Assembly: GCF_020386615.1 (NCBI RefSeq)
Contig: NZ_CP077769.1
Coordinates: forward strand, 558,001 to 622,000
Reading direction: 5' to 3'
DNA from: Chitinophaga pendula
GTDB lineage: Bacteria; Bacteroidota; Bacteroidia; Chitinophagales; Chitinophagaceae
DNA length: 64,000 nucleotides
A program made the position numbers and the translations under genes. Under the pieces are notes generated by a model. It had not been told where the DNA came from. It ran no database searches and saw nothing but the letters and a program-made list of their open reading frames with translations. Shown piece by piece: positions 1-8,087 of the stretch (positions are counted from its first letter, which is position 1; every line of letters begins with the position of its first letter).

Positions 1-424
1 GTATCGGAAGATCCTGTCCCAGGTTCTGTTTTTTGATATCTTCCTTATCCAGGGTAGTACTGGTAAATGGCGCATTTTTGCCGGCTCGCAGACTGCTGAT
101 CTCTACCGGCTTCACAAACAAACCGGTTTCTTCCAGCACGATATCCTGCGTCTGACTACTGCCCTGGATGGTCACCGAAACGCTATAGGTCCGGAATCCC
201 AGGTAAGACGCTTGCAGCCTATAAACACCGTTGCGGGGTACCTGTATCCGGTAGTGCCCTTTACCGTCTGTATGAGCACCGCCTGAAGTGTTGCCGGTGA
301 CAATCACCGCTACGCCGGGCAGCGGCTGCCCCCTCTTTTTGTCAGTAACCGTACCGGAGATAAATGTCTGCGCATGTAGCACACCTGCTACAAATAAAAG
401 CGCAATAAGCATGAAATGTTTCAT
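1..424 (-). CDS. TonB-dependent receptor, N-terminal part (probable thiamine importer)
   Basis: The frame is open from an ATG at 424 to the window edge, about 141 codons, so only the N-terminus is present. It starts with a signal peptide (MKHFMLIALLFVAGVLHAQ), followed by a CarboxypepD_reg-like beta-sandwich at about residues 20-105 (ISGTVTDKKRGQPLPGVAV and DGKGHYRIQVP). The beginning of a TonB plug follows (SSLRAGKNAPFTSTTLDKED). Such outer-membrane receptors import scarce ligands using TonB energy. The TPP riboswitch about 120 bases upstream on the same strand points to thiamine or a precursor as the substrate. That assignment rests on the riboswitch and not on the protein sequence seen here. 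Downstream genes lie outside the window. Confidence 0.85.
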   Translation of the reverse strand, partial: MKHFMLIALLFVAGVLHAQTFISGTVTDKKRGQPLPGVAVIVTGNTSGGAHTDGKGHYRIQVPRNGVYRLQASYLGFRTYSVSVTIQGSSQTQDIVLEETGLFVKPVEISSLRAGKNAPFTSTTLDKEDIKKQNLGQDLPI

Positions 425-518
425 GTACGTAAAGCATCCTTTTCACGACCCGCCGTGCTCCGTTCAGTCACAATCACAAGTATTGCATAGGCAGAGACAG
501 GCATTGAGCCGTACAATT

Positions 519-554
519 AAAAAATAAAAACGGTAAGGAAACGGATCGCTTACC
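519..554 (-). terminator. Intrinsic terminator-like hairpin after the TPP riboswitch
   Basis: Read on the minus strand, GGTAAG (554-549) and CTTACC (537-532) form a six-pair stem, followed almost at once by a T-rich tract (about 530-519). It lies directly downstream of the riboswitch aptamer and before the receptor start. It could therefore be the expression platform, acting by transcription termination. The antiterminator pairing was not worked out. Confidence 0.55.
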
Positions 555-628
555 TTTCCTAACCAGCATTACCTGGCCAGGTTCAACGGGTCTGATCTCA
601 GCCTGATTAGTAAGGCACCCCGAGGTGA
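548..628 (-). promoter_or_regulatory. TPP (thi-box) riboswitch
   Basis: On the minus strand the conserved thi-box blocks are present in order: TCGGGGTGCC (about 624-613), GGCTGAGA (about 603-596), GACCCGTTGAACCTG (about 592-578) and CAGGTAATGCTGG (about 575-563), followed by the TAGGAAA that closes the aptamer. This order and spacing are diagnostic of the thiamine pyrophosphate aptamer. It precedes a TonB-dependent receptor on the same strand. The remaining upstream sequence (629-812) up to the divergent ssb gene holds no gene. Confidence 0.93.
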
Positions 629-812
629 AACCGGCTCTAGCGTATGAAATAGTAAGTACGCCGGTCTCCGGTACAAAGTTATAACCCCACAGCTTAAAAA
701 CGAGAATTTATTTTTTACTGTTTCCGATTTACAGTAAATTAGAATACTTACGCTCCAATCATCATTCTCTCTTTGGTTTCATTTATTTGTTAACATCTAA
801 ACACTTCTTCTG

Positions 813-1220
813 ATGATTAAACTACAGGTAATCGGTCACCTGGGCAGAAATGCTGTACAGAGAGAGGCCAACGGAAAATCTGTATTAGGCTTTAGCGTAG
901 CACACACAGAAAAATTCAGGAACCAGCAAGGTGTACAACAAGAACGTACCACCTGGATAGACTGCTCCCTCTGGGAACGGGATAACCTGGCGCCATATCT
1001 CACACAGGGCACACAAGTATTCGTAGAAGGAACGCCTACACTCGACACTTATGTCAGTAATACAACAAATGAGAAAGTACCCGTACTAAGATTACGCGTC
1101 ACCAATATTCAGTTGTTAGGCAGTAGGAGAGAAGATGCTCAACGCACAGACAATGCCACGCAAAGCGGTGCCACGCAAGCCTTTTCAGACGATCAGCCCA
1201 CAGATGATCTGCCGTTCTGA
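813..1220 (+). CDS. ssb: Single-stranded DNA-binding protein
   Basis: A 135-residue protein with an N-terminal OB fold (about residues 1-105, starting MIKLQVIGHLGRNA and including RTTWIDCSLWER). A short polar linker leads to the acidic C-terminal tail DDLPF, the docking site for partner proteins in the SSB family. It coats single-stranded DNA during replication, repair and recombination. The length is slightly short for a bacterial SSB because the linker is brief. Many Bacteroidota carry more than one ssb paralogue, so this may not be the only copy. It stands alone and is followed by a strong hairpin terminator. Confidence 0.93.
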   Translation: MIKLQVIGHLGRNAVQREANGKSVLGFSVAHTEKFRNQQGVQQERTTWIDCSLWERDNLAPYLTQGTQVFVEGTPTLDTYVSNTTNEKVPVLRLRVTNIQLLGSRREDAQRTDNATQSGATQAFSDDQPTDDLPF

Positions 1221-1231
1221 TCTGTAAAATA

Positions 1232-1275
1232 AACAGCGCTGGTATCGGCGATACCAGCGCTGTTTGAATTTTTTT
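1232..1275 (+). terminator. Rho-independent terminator of ssb
   Basis: A perfect 15-pair stem (1232-1246 with 1250-1264) closed by a three-base loop and followed by a run of T (1269-1276). It lies 12 bases after the ssb stop codon. Confidence 0.9.
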
Positions 1276-1295
1276 TAAGTTTTTTTGAAAAAATA

Positions 1296-1327
1296 TTTGG
1301 CAGATGTTAAATCGCGCCTTACATTTG
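1296..1327 (+). promoter_or_regulatory. Bacteroidota-type promoter of the initiator tRNA
   Basis: TTTG at 1296-1299 and TACATTTG at 1320-1327 match the Bacteroidota -33/-7 consensus (TTTG and TAnnTTTG) with a 20-base spacer. The tRNA begins 10 bases downstream of the -7 element. Confidence 0.8.
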
Positions 1328-1336
1328 CACCCACAT

Positions 1337-1408
<72 letters not shown>

Positions 1409-1422
1409 CTAAAAAAGTTAAA

Positions 1423-1450
1423 AAGAGCCGAAGTAATTCGGCTTTTTTTA
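1423..1450 (+). terminator. Terminator after the initiator tRNA
   Basis: AGCCGAA (1426-1432) pairs with TTCGGCT (1437-1443) around a four-base loop, followed by TTTTTT. It ends the tRNA transcript before era. Confidence 0.85.
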
Positions 1451-1564
1451 TTTGCGGCCACTGCCCAGAAAAGAAGCACTACTTGGCTATCGCCGCATCA
1501 AAAAAGCAATTTTGCCTAATTTAAAAAGTAGTGCCGGCCCGCTTAAAGGCCACTGTTGAATGTA

Positions 1565-2431
1565 ATGCACAAAGCTGGATTTGTAAATATTTTCGGGAAG
1601 CCAAATGCTGGTAAAAGTACTCTGCTCAATGCTTTGATCGGGGAAAAACTGGCTATCATATCTCCTAAAGTACAAACTACCCGCCACCGCATTACCGCAG
1701 TACTGACAGAGCCGGACTATCAGATCGTTTTTTCCGATACCCCGGGTATCATAGACCCACGGTATAGACTGCACGAAAAAATGATGGGCGCCGTAAAGTC
1801 CGCCCTCGAAGATGCAGACGTCGCTTTACTCATCATGGATGCCAAAGATGACGTAGCTGCCAATCTCGAACTGTTCGACTCCCTGCGCCTGAAAGTGCCT
1901 TGCCTGCTACTGATCAACAAAACCGACCTGCTCAAAAAAGAACAGCTGGAAGAAGTAGTAGCCAAATGCAAAGCCTGGGGCAAAGCAGAAGTCATCACCC
2001 TCTCCGCTCTTAAGCAGGAAGGCATCAAAGAGCTGCTCGCAGCCATCCTGGCACACCTGCCGGAAAGCGAAGCCTTCTACCCGGAAGACACCCTCACCGA
2101 TCGCTCCACAAGATTTTTTGTAGCCGAGATGATCCGTGAAAAAATCTTCCACCTGTTTGAAGAAGAGATCCCTTATCATACCGCCGTAATCGTAAGCCAG
2201 TTCCAGGAAAAACAAACCCTGGTCAAGATCACGGCCGAGATCATTGTCACCCGTGAAACACAAAAGGCAATCATCATCGGAGAAAAAGGGAAATCGATAC
2301 GCGAGATCGGTACACTGGCCAGACAAGACATCGAAAAGTTCCTGGACCAGAAAGTCTTTCTCGAACTCTTCGTCAAAGTACGTGGCAAATGGAGAGATAA
2401 CGATCTCTACCTGAGAGAATACGGGTATTAA
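1565..2431 (+). CDS. era: GTPase Era
   Basis: A 288-residue Ras-like GTPase with a C-terminal KH domain that binds the 3' end of 16S rRNA and assists 30S assembly. The visible motifs are the P-loop GKPNAGKS (residues 11-18), DTPG (58-61), NKTD (118-121), and the KH signature GEKGKS at about 239-244. The ATG at 1565 is chosen over an upstream in-frame TTG at 1556, because it leaves the usual short N-terminus before the P-loop. The length is normal for Era. It is followed 35 bases later by der on the same strand, so two ribosome-assembly GTPases sit side by side. Confidence 0.96.
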   Translation: MHKAGFVNIFGKPNAGKSTLLNALIGEKLAIISPKVQTTRHRITAVLTEPDYQIVFSDTPGIIDPRYRLHEKMMGAVKSALEDADVALLIMDAKDDVAANLELFDSLRLKVPCLLLINKTDLLKKEQLEEVVAKCKAWGKAEVITLSALKQEGIKELLAAILAHLPESEAFYPEDTLTDRSTRFFVAEMIREKIFHLFEEEIPYHTAVIVSQFQEKQTLVKITAEIIVTRETQKAIIIGEKGKSIREIGTLARQDIEKFLDQKVFLELFVKVRGKWRDNDLYLREYGY

Positions 2432-2466
2432 TTTTTTATAGCTAATTCAAATAAAAAGTAAATCAT

Positions 2467-3777
2467 ATGGGATTTACAGTAGCGATCGTCGGTCGCCCTA
2501 ACGTTGGTAAGTCTACTTTGTTCAACCGCCTGCTTGAACAGCGGAAAGCCATTGTAGATGACGTCAGCGGCGTAACACGCGACCGGCAGTATGGTGTTGC
2601 AGACTGGAATGGAAAAACATTCAACGTAATTGATACAGGTGGATTCGTCGCCAACAGCGATGACGTCTTCGAACGCGAGATCCGCAAACAGGTGAAGATC
2701 GCTATGGAAGAAGCCAATGTGCTCATCTTCATGTGCGATGTGGCCACCGGCATCACCGACCTCGATGCCGATGTAGCCGATCTGTTGCGCCGCTCGGCCA
2801 AACCCGTATTCCTCGTCGTGAATAAAGTGGATAATGCGCAACGACAGCTCGAAGCGACCGAATTCTACAGCCTCGGATTCGAACATGTATTCTTCCTCTC
2901 CTCCATGAGCGGCAGCGGTACCGGCGAATTGCTGGACGAAGTAGCAGCCCTCATCACAGACGATCAACTCGTCGAAGCATCAGAAGAAGAACTGCCCAAA
3001 ATCGCCATCATCGGCCAGCCTAATACCGGTAAATCCTCCTTGCTCAACGCACTGGTAGGTGAGGAGCGGAACATTGTATCCGATATCGCCGGCACCACCC
3101 GCGATACCATCCACACCCGTTATAAACTGTTCCAGAAAGACTTCGTACTCATAGATACCGCCGGTATACGCCGTAAGACAAAAGTAAACGAAGACCTGGA
3201 ATTCTACTCCGTCATCCGCGCCATCAAAGCAATGGATGAAGCCGACGTATGTATCCTCATGCTCGATGCCGAAAAAGGAATCACCGCTCAGGATCTTAGC
3301 ATCTTCAGCCTTGCCTCCCGCAAAGGAAAAGGAATGGTCGTTGTAGTCAACAAATGGGACCTGATAGAAAAAGAAACCAATACCGCCCGCGATTACGAAA
3401 AAATACTTAAAGAACGACTCGCTCCCTTCACCGACGTACCTATCATCTTCACATCCGTAACGGAGAAACAACGTATCTTCAAAGCAATAGAAGAAGCATT
3501 ACGCGTATACGACAACAGACAACGTAAAATACAGACCTCCAAATTGAACGAGGTGATGCTGAAAGCTATCGAAGCATTCCACCCACCCGTAGTAAGAGGT
3601 ACTCCCATCCGTATCAAGTACGTTACGCAACTGCCAACCCGTACACCGGCCTTCGCTTTCTTCGCCAACCTGCCGGACGATATCAAACAACCGTATAAAA
3701 ACTACCTGGAAAACCAGCTCAGAACCCACTTCGACTTTGAGGGCGTTCCGTTAAAGCTGTTCTTCCGTAAGAAATAA
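2467..3777 (+). CDS. der: GTPase Der (EngA)
   Basis: A 436-residue tandem GTPase needed for 50S subunit maturation. The first G domain has GRPNVGKS at residues 9-16, then DTGG and NKVD. The second begins at about residue 180 with GQPNTGKS, followed by DTAG and NKWD. The last 90 residues form the KH-like domain (about 350-436) and end in the family-typical basic tail LKLFFRKK. Two G domains plus a KH-like domain is unique to Der. It begins 35 bases after era and ends in its own terminator. Confidence 0.97.
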   Translation: MGFTVAIVGRPNVGKSTLFNRLLEQRKAIVDDVSGVTRDRQYGVADWNGKTFNVIDTGGFVANSDDVFEREIRKQVKIAMEEANVLIFMCDVATGITDLDADVADLLRRSAKPVFLVVNKVDNAQRQLEATEFYSLGFEHVFFLSSMSGSGTGELLDEVAALITDDQLVEASEEELPKIAIIGQPNTGKSSLLNALVGEERNIVSDIAGTTRDTIHTRYKLFQKDFVLIDTAGIRRKTKVNEDLEFYSVIRAIKAMDEADVCILMLDAEKGITAQDLSIFSLASRKGKGMVVVVNKWDLIEKETNTARDYEKILKERLAPFTDVPIIFTSVTEKQRIFKAIEEALRVYDNRQRKIQTSKLNEVMLKAIEAFHPPVVRGTPIRIKYVTQLPTRTPAFAFFANLPDDIKQPYKNYLENQLRTHFDFEGVPLKLFFRKK

Positions 3778-3800
3778 AACCGGGTTTATCCCCACTTCCC

Positions 3801-3842
3801 GCCCAGTATTTTACTTGTCAAAGTACAATACTGGGCTTTTTA
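3801..3842 (+). terminator. Terminator after der
   Basis: GCCCAGTATT (3801-3810) pairs with AATACTGGGC (3827-3836), followed by TTTTTAA. It lies 24 bases after the der stop codon. Confidence 0.85.
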
Positions 3843-3968
3843 ATACCCCTTCCCCTGATTCTCATTGCTGTGTTTTATTAATAAATGCTTGATAAATAGC
3901 ACCTTAATAACTCATCTATAATCCCTTTACTATATTTAAATATTATATAGTATTTGAAAATATTTGTA

Positions 3969-3976
3969 TAAATTTG
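3969..3976 (+). promoter_or_regulatory. -7 element of the small lipoprotein gene
   Basis: TAAATTTG matches the Bacteroidota -7 consensus exactly, 29 bases before the ATG at 4006. No TTTG lies at the usual 19-base distance; the nearest is 12 bases upstream. Only the -7 half is claimed. Confidence 0.5.
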
Positions 3977-4005
3977 CGCCGATCTTATCAAAAACAATCA
4001 AACAA

Positions 4006-4221
4006 ATGAAAAAAGTATTTCTGTTTGCCATCGCTGCTGGTATGTTCTTCGTAGCCTGCAATAGCGGTAACTCTAGCGCTACTACCGATTCTACAACAAC
4101 TCCTGCTGTTGACACTATGTCTGCTGCTCCGGTTGTTGATTCAGTAGCAGCTCCTGCTGTTGATTCTGCTGCTCACGTTGATTCTGCCGCTCACGCTGCT
4201 GACACTACTGCTAAGCACTAA
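4006..4221 (+). CDS. Small Ala/Val/Asp-rich lipoprotein
   Basis: A 71-residue predicted lipoprotein of unknown function. The ATG at 4006 gives a lipoprotein signal (MKKVFLFAIAAGMFFVAC) with the lipid-attachment cysteine at residue 18. An earlier in-frame ATG at 3964 would place the promoter inside the gene. After the cysteine the protein is low in complexity, with repeats of the type PAVDT, PVVDS, PAVDS, HVDS and HAADT, and it ends TTAKH. No folded domain is recognisable, so it is probably a disordered surface or periplasmic tether. Similar short repeat lipoproteins are common in Bacteroidota. The gene has its own -7 element and its own terminator. Confidence 0.8.
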   Translation: MKKVFLFAIAAGMFFVACNSGNSSATTDSTTTPAVDTMSAAPVVDSVAAPAVDSAAHVDSAAHAADTTAKH

Positions 4222-4251
4222 GATCGTCCCTTGCTTAGACAACGTTAGTAG

Positions 4252-4280
4252 GACCGTTGCCGATGGCAGCGGTCTTTTTT
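4252..4280 (+). terminator. Terminator after the small lipoprotein
   Basis: GACCGTTGCC (4252-4261) pairs with GGCAGCGGTC (4265-4274) with one mismatch and a GAT loop, followed by TTTTTT. Confidence 0.85.
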
Positions 4281-4306
4281 ATATCCATAAACGAAAACCC
4301 CGCTAA

Positions 4307-4345
4307 ATAGTAAGGCCCTTCCACTAACGGAAAGGGCCTTACTAT
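4307..4345 (-). terminator. Hairpin at the 3' end of the S41 protease gene
   Basis: A perfect 14-pair inverted repeat (4307-4320 with 4332-4345), 24 bases beyond the protease stop codon on the minus strand. The T tract after it is weak, so the termination role is inferred from position and stem strength. Confidence 0.6.
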
Positions 4346-4369
4346 CTATAGCTTACCTGGATAGTCAGC

Positions 4370-5977
4370 TCATCGTTGCTTCTGCAGCTCTTGCAAAGCA
4401 CGCTTCATCACAGGGTCTTCCGCATTGATGATCTCGTAAAACCCTTCACTACGCCACAGCTGACGCGCCAACATCGCCTTGATACGACCTTTGATCTCCA
4501 CCTCGTCACGTGCACTTAGCTTATCCGTATTAGGCACACTGTCCTTGCGGGCAAAAGACAGGAATTCATTATATGTCGCCGGTGTCGTCTGGTACTGCTT
4601 ATTGAAGGTCTCCGCATTCTTATACTGGGAGAATTCAGCTTTGTGTGTGCTGTAATGCTGATAAGCGAAATTGCCGAAAATATTACGTGTATACATCTCA
4701 GATACTGCCCGGGAGAAACGGGAAGTATCAAAAGGAATAAAAATATCAGGAGTAATACCACCACCGCCATATACGATACGGCCTTTGGCTGTCTTGTAGG
4801 GCACCGTATCAGTAGGTTTGATACTGTCTTTATTTAAGAACTCGCCGTGGTTGAAGCGGTTTACAATATCCTCATCATAAGCTTCCCGTCCTTCGTTATA
4901 AGGTTTCTGTATACTTCTGCCGGAAGGAATGTAATAACGCGCTACCGTCAGGCGTAAAGCACCCCCATTACTCAGGTCGTATTGTTCCTGTACCAGCCCC
5001 TTCCCAAAGGTCCGGCGGCCAATGATAACACCACGGTCCCAATCCTGCACAGCTCCCGCCAGGATCTCACTGGCAGAGGCAGAACCCTCATCTGTCAAAA
5101 TCGCCAGACCGCCTTTCTCAAACATACCAGGACGATTACACTTATAGTCCGTACGGGGATAACTCTTCCCTTGCGTATAAAGAATCAATTTATTGTCGTC
5201 CAGCAGCTCATCTGCAATACGGGTCGCTGCGTCCAGGAACCCGCCCGGATTCTGACGCAGGTCGATCACCAGCTTCTTCATGCCCTGCTGCTCCAGCTTA
5301 CGCATGGCATCCAGGAACTCTTTGAACGTAGTAGCAGAAAACTTACTGATCTTGATATAGCCGATCTCCGGAGTAGCCATATAACTGGCATCCACACTAT
5401 ACAAAGGGATCAAACCCCGTTTGATTGTGATAGGCACCATCTTCTGCTGACGCAGCATGGTTACCTTCACCTCCGAATCCTTCGGTCCGCGCAGGAACTT
5501 CCGGATACGCTCATTCGTAATATGATTGCCCGCCACCAGCGAGTCGCCTACCTTAATGATCTTGTCGCCAGTCTGTACACCCGCCGTCTCGGAAGGCCCT
5601 CCCGCCAGCACGGCAACAATATTCACGGTATCTGCCGTAATATTGAACTCTACACCAATACCTTCAAAATTACCTTCCAGGTCTTCATTCACCTCCTGCA
5701 GATGGGACGGTGGAATATATACCGAGTGAGGGTCCAGGTGACTTAATAATCCCTCAATGGCTTCCTGCTGCAAACTCGCTACCTGCAGGGTATCTACATA
5801 TTTGGCCTTCAGCAGGTCCATGACCTCCTGCAAAGCCCCGCGGTTACCACGGTTAAACAATATCACACCCCCTCCTGTCTGTGATCCGGGCATCTTGTAT
5901 CCTAAATACATACCCAATGCCAGCACCACGGCAAACAATAAGGGTTGAAAGTAGTTCAGTTTCCTGTTATTCGACAT
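4370..5977 (-). CDS. S41 family C-terminal processing peptidase
   Basis: A 535-residue serine protease of the CtpA/Prc family that trims or degrades periplasmic proteins from the C-terminus. It has an N-terminal membrane anchor (about residues 10-30), a PDZ domain (about 85-175, containing NFEGIGVEF and AGVQTGDKI) and the S41 catalytic core. In the core, GSASASE carries the nucleophile at about Ser301, and the GKG lysine 25 residues later (about Lys326) completes the Ser/Lys dyad. The ATG at 5977 is chosen because the longer frame from 6022 would start inside the -7 element at 6027-6020. A C-terminal extension of about 150 residues follows the core, as is usual in Bacteroidota members. Confidence 0.92.
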   Translation of the reverse strand: MSNNRKLNYFQPLLFAVVLALGMYLGYKMPGSQTGGGVILFNRGNRGALQEVMDLLKAKYVDTLQVASLQQEAIEGLLSHLDPHSVYIPPSHLQEVNEDLEGNFEGIGVEFNITADTVNIVAVLAGGPSETAGVQTGDKIIKVGDSLVAGNHITNERIRKFLRGPKDSEVKVTMLRQQKMVPITIKRGLIPLYSVDASYMATPEIGYIKISKFSATTFKEFLDAMRKLEQQGMKKLVIDLRQNPGGFLDAATRIADELLDDNKLILYTQGKSYPRTDYKCNRPGMFEKGGLAILTDEGSASASEILAGAVQDWDRGVIIGRRTFGKGLVQEQYDLSNGGALRLTVARYYIPSGRSIQKPYNEGREAYDEDIVNRFNHGEFLNKDSIKPTDTVPYKTAKGRIVYGGGGITPDIFIPFDTSRFSRAVSEMYTRNIFGNFAYQHYSTHKAEFSQYKNAETFNKQYQTTPATYNEFLSFARKDSVPNTDKLSARDEVEIKGRIKAMLARQLWRSEGFYEIINAEDPVMKRALQELQKQR

Positions 5978-6019
5978 AAGTATATTTATTGGCGGCTCCC
6001 GCGACAATAGCTGGATAAT

Positions 6020-6027
6020 CAAATTTA
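6020..6027 (-). promoter_or_regulatory. -7 element of the S41 protease gene
   Basis: TAAATTTG on the minus strand, 42 bases upstream of the ATG at 5977. A TTTG lies only 14 bases further upstream, which is closer than usual. This element decides the start codon choice for the protease. Confidence 0.45.
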
Positions 6028-6222
6028 CCTGGCGGTAGCATCAAAATGCGGAGTGCATACGTAACATCCCATGCAATCCCCTGTGCCATTTCATTATCGC
6101 AAAACTTGAAATCCCGGTATCCTAACTTGCTTTAGTGACTTCCTTTTAATTAAATTGTGACAAAAATAGTATAAATCAAGAGCAAACCATATTGCACCTC
6201 TTTAATTTCATAAATTACGGTT

Positions 6223-7071
6223 ATGTCTGGAAATGTAAAGCTGATAGCAGATAGTGGCTCCACAAAAACAGATTGGTGCCTCCTTACAAATGGTCAGCCT
6301 GTAAGATATCAGACACAGGGTATCAGCCCCTACTTTCAGGATGCTACCCAGATCAGGGCAATAATCGAGCAGGAACTGTTCCCGCAACTGCCCGCAGGCA
6401 CCACCATTGGCGAAGTATATTACTACGGTACCGGCTGTATGTATCCGAAGAATGCTGAACTGTTACAAGGCGTACTCACCGCCGTATGGCCCGATATCAT
6501 CATTCAGGTCTCCCACGACCTGATGGCAGCCGCCAGAGGACTATGCGGCCACGAACCCGGTGTCGCTTGTATATTAGGGACCGGCTCCAACTCCTGCTAT
6601 TATAACGGAACGGATATCGTCAAGAATAATCCTGGCCTGGGGTTCATCCTCGGAGACGAAGGCAGTGGCGCCTACCTGGGCAAAAAACTGCTACAGTACT
6701 ACCTGTATCACTCCCTCGACGAAGAACTACGCATCCGTTTCGACGCAAAGTATAACACAACGAAAGACGAAATACTGGAAAATACCTATCGCAAACCAAT
6801 GGCCAATCGCTACCTGGCAGGATTTAGCACCTTCCTCTCAGAAAATCGTGGACATTTCATGATCGAAAATATCCTCGAAGATGGCCTCAACGAATTTTTC
6901 TTCAATCATATTTACAAATACCGGGAAAGCTGGACCCAGCCACTCCATTTCACCGGCAGCATTGCCTGGCACTTCGGCGATATCATCCGCGAACTGTGCG
7001 AACTCTATGAGCTTCAGCTGGGCCAGATATTACGCAGCCCGCTCGACGGATTGATCAGCTATCACCGCTAA
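6223..7071 (+). CDS. BadF/BadG-family amino-sugar kinase (MurNAc or GlcNAc kinase)
   Basis: A 282-residue kinase of the BadF/BadG/BcrA/BcrD ATPase (N-acetylglucosamine kinase) family with the ASKHA actin-like fold. Visible are the phosphate-1 motif DSGSTKTDW (residues 10-18), GTGSNS (119-124) and GDEGSG (144-149). Just downstream is murQ, 76 bases away on the same strand. MurQ acts on MurNAc 6-phosphate, so this enzyme plausibly makes that substrate by phosphorylating MurNAc, as the BadF-type kinase MurK does beside murQ in Tannerella. GlcNAc kinase activity is equally compatible with the family. The substrate call is from context. Confidence 0.85.
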   Translation: MSGNVKLIADSGSTKTDWCLLTNGQPVRYQTQGISPYFQDATQIRAIIEQELFPQLPAGTTIGEVYYYGTGCMYPKNAELLQGVLTAVWPDIIIQVSHDLMAAARGLCGHEPGVACILGTGSNSCYYNGTDIVKNNPGLGFILGDEGSGAYLGKKLLQYYLYHSLDEELRIRFDAKYNTTKDEILENTYRKPMANRYLAGFSTFLSENRGHFMIENILEDGLNEFFFNHIYKYRESWTQPLHFTGSIAWHFGDIIRELCELYELQLGQILRSPLDGLISYHR

Positions 7072-7147
7072 GGCGCCGGCACCTTATAGCAGGATGTTGT
7101 AAGTTTGTAGTCTATTTCCATTCTCAAAATCGAAAATTAAAACAAGG

Positions 7148-7972
7148 ATGTCCTTTATCAGGGTAACAGAACAAGCGTCTCCTTACCGTCACCTGGAGCA
7201 AATGAGCGTAACAGATATATTGACAAATATCAACAGGGAAGACCAGACCGTACCCCTCGCCGTGCAGAAAGCCATACCGCAGATAGCGCAACTGATCACT
7301 GTAATCGCAGATAAAATGCTGGCAGGTGGAAGACTCTTCTATATGGGAGCAGGTACCAGCGGCAGGTTAGGGATCGTAGACGCTTCGGAATGTCCCCCCA
7401 CCTTCGGTGTCCCCCACGGACTCGTAGTCGGTATCATCGCCGGCGGCGACAATGCCATCCGCAAAGCCGTAGAATTTGCAGAAGATGACCGCGAACAGGG
7501 TTGGAAAGACCTCCAGGCATATAATATCAATGATAAAGATGTAGTAATAGGCATCGCCGCCAGCGGTACCACCCCCTATGTGATCGGCGCCCTCCAGCAA
7601 TGCCGGCAACAGGGCATCGTCACCGGTAGCATCTGCTGCAACCAAAACGCCCCCCTCTCCGCCGCCGCCGACTACCCCGTAGAAGTAGTGGTAGGTCCCG
7701 AATTCGTTACCGGTAGCACCCGGATGAAAAGCGGCACCGCCCAGAAACTTGTACTCAACATGATCTCCACCGCCGTAATGATCCAGCTGGGTAGGGTGGA
7801 AGACAATAAAATGGTCAACATGCAACTCAGTAACGATAAGCTGGTAGACAGAGGCGTACACATGCTCATGGAACAACTCAACCTGTCCGATTATGACCAG
7901 GCACGTACCCTCCTGTTGGAAGCCGGCAGCGTGAAAAAAGCAGTGGAAACCTATCAGCAGCGACAGGCATAG
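7148..7972 (+). CDS. murQ: N-acetylmuramic acid 6-phosphate etherase
   Basis: A 274-residue SIS-domain lyase that removes the lactyl ether of MurNAc 6-phosphate, giving GlcNAc 6-phosphate and D-lactate in peptidoglycan recycling. The SIS core contains MGAGTSGRLG (66-75) followed by DASECPPTFG with the acid residue Glu81. FAEDD holds the second conserved glutamate, about Glu112, and GSTRMKSGTAQK is typical of the family. The length is slightly short of the usual 300, with a trimmed C-terminus. A TAAGTTTG -7-like element at 7100-7107 may give it a separate promoter. It pairs functionally with the sugar kinase upstream. Confidence 0.95.
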   Translation: MSFIRVTEQASPYRHLEQMSVTDILTNINREDQTVPLAVQKAIPQIAQLITVIADKMLAGGRLFYMGAGTSGRLGIVDASECPPTFGVPHGLVVGIIAGGDNAIRKAVEFAEDDREQGWKDLQAYNINDKDVVIGIAASGTTPYVIGALQQCRQQGIVTGSICCNQNAPLSAAADYPVEVVVGPEFVTGSTRMKSGTAQKLVLNMISTAVMIQLGRVEDNKMVNMQLSNDKLVDRGVHMLMEQLNLSDYDQARTLLLEAGSVKKAVETYQQRQA

Positions 7973-8087
7973 GCACTCTCTATAACGTACTCAAAATTTC
8001 GAAATCTAACAAGTCCGATTTAAATAGCAAATGATTTAATTTGCCGCCGGAGAACGGGCCTCACACCGGCTCCGGAAAGGAAAGATC

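Noticed and set aside
4982..5746. A 254-codon plus-strand frame opposite the S41 protease
   Set aside because: It is antisense to a confidently identified gene, has no domain or promoter, and follows from that gene's codon bias.
5978..6022. Extended N-terminus for the S41 protease
   Set aside because: The extension would begin inside a matching -7 promoter element and hides the membrane anchor that starts at 5977.
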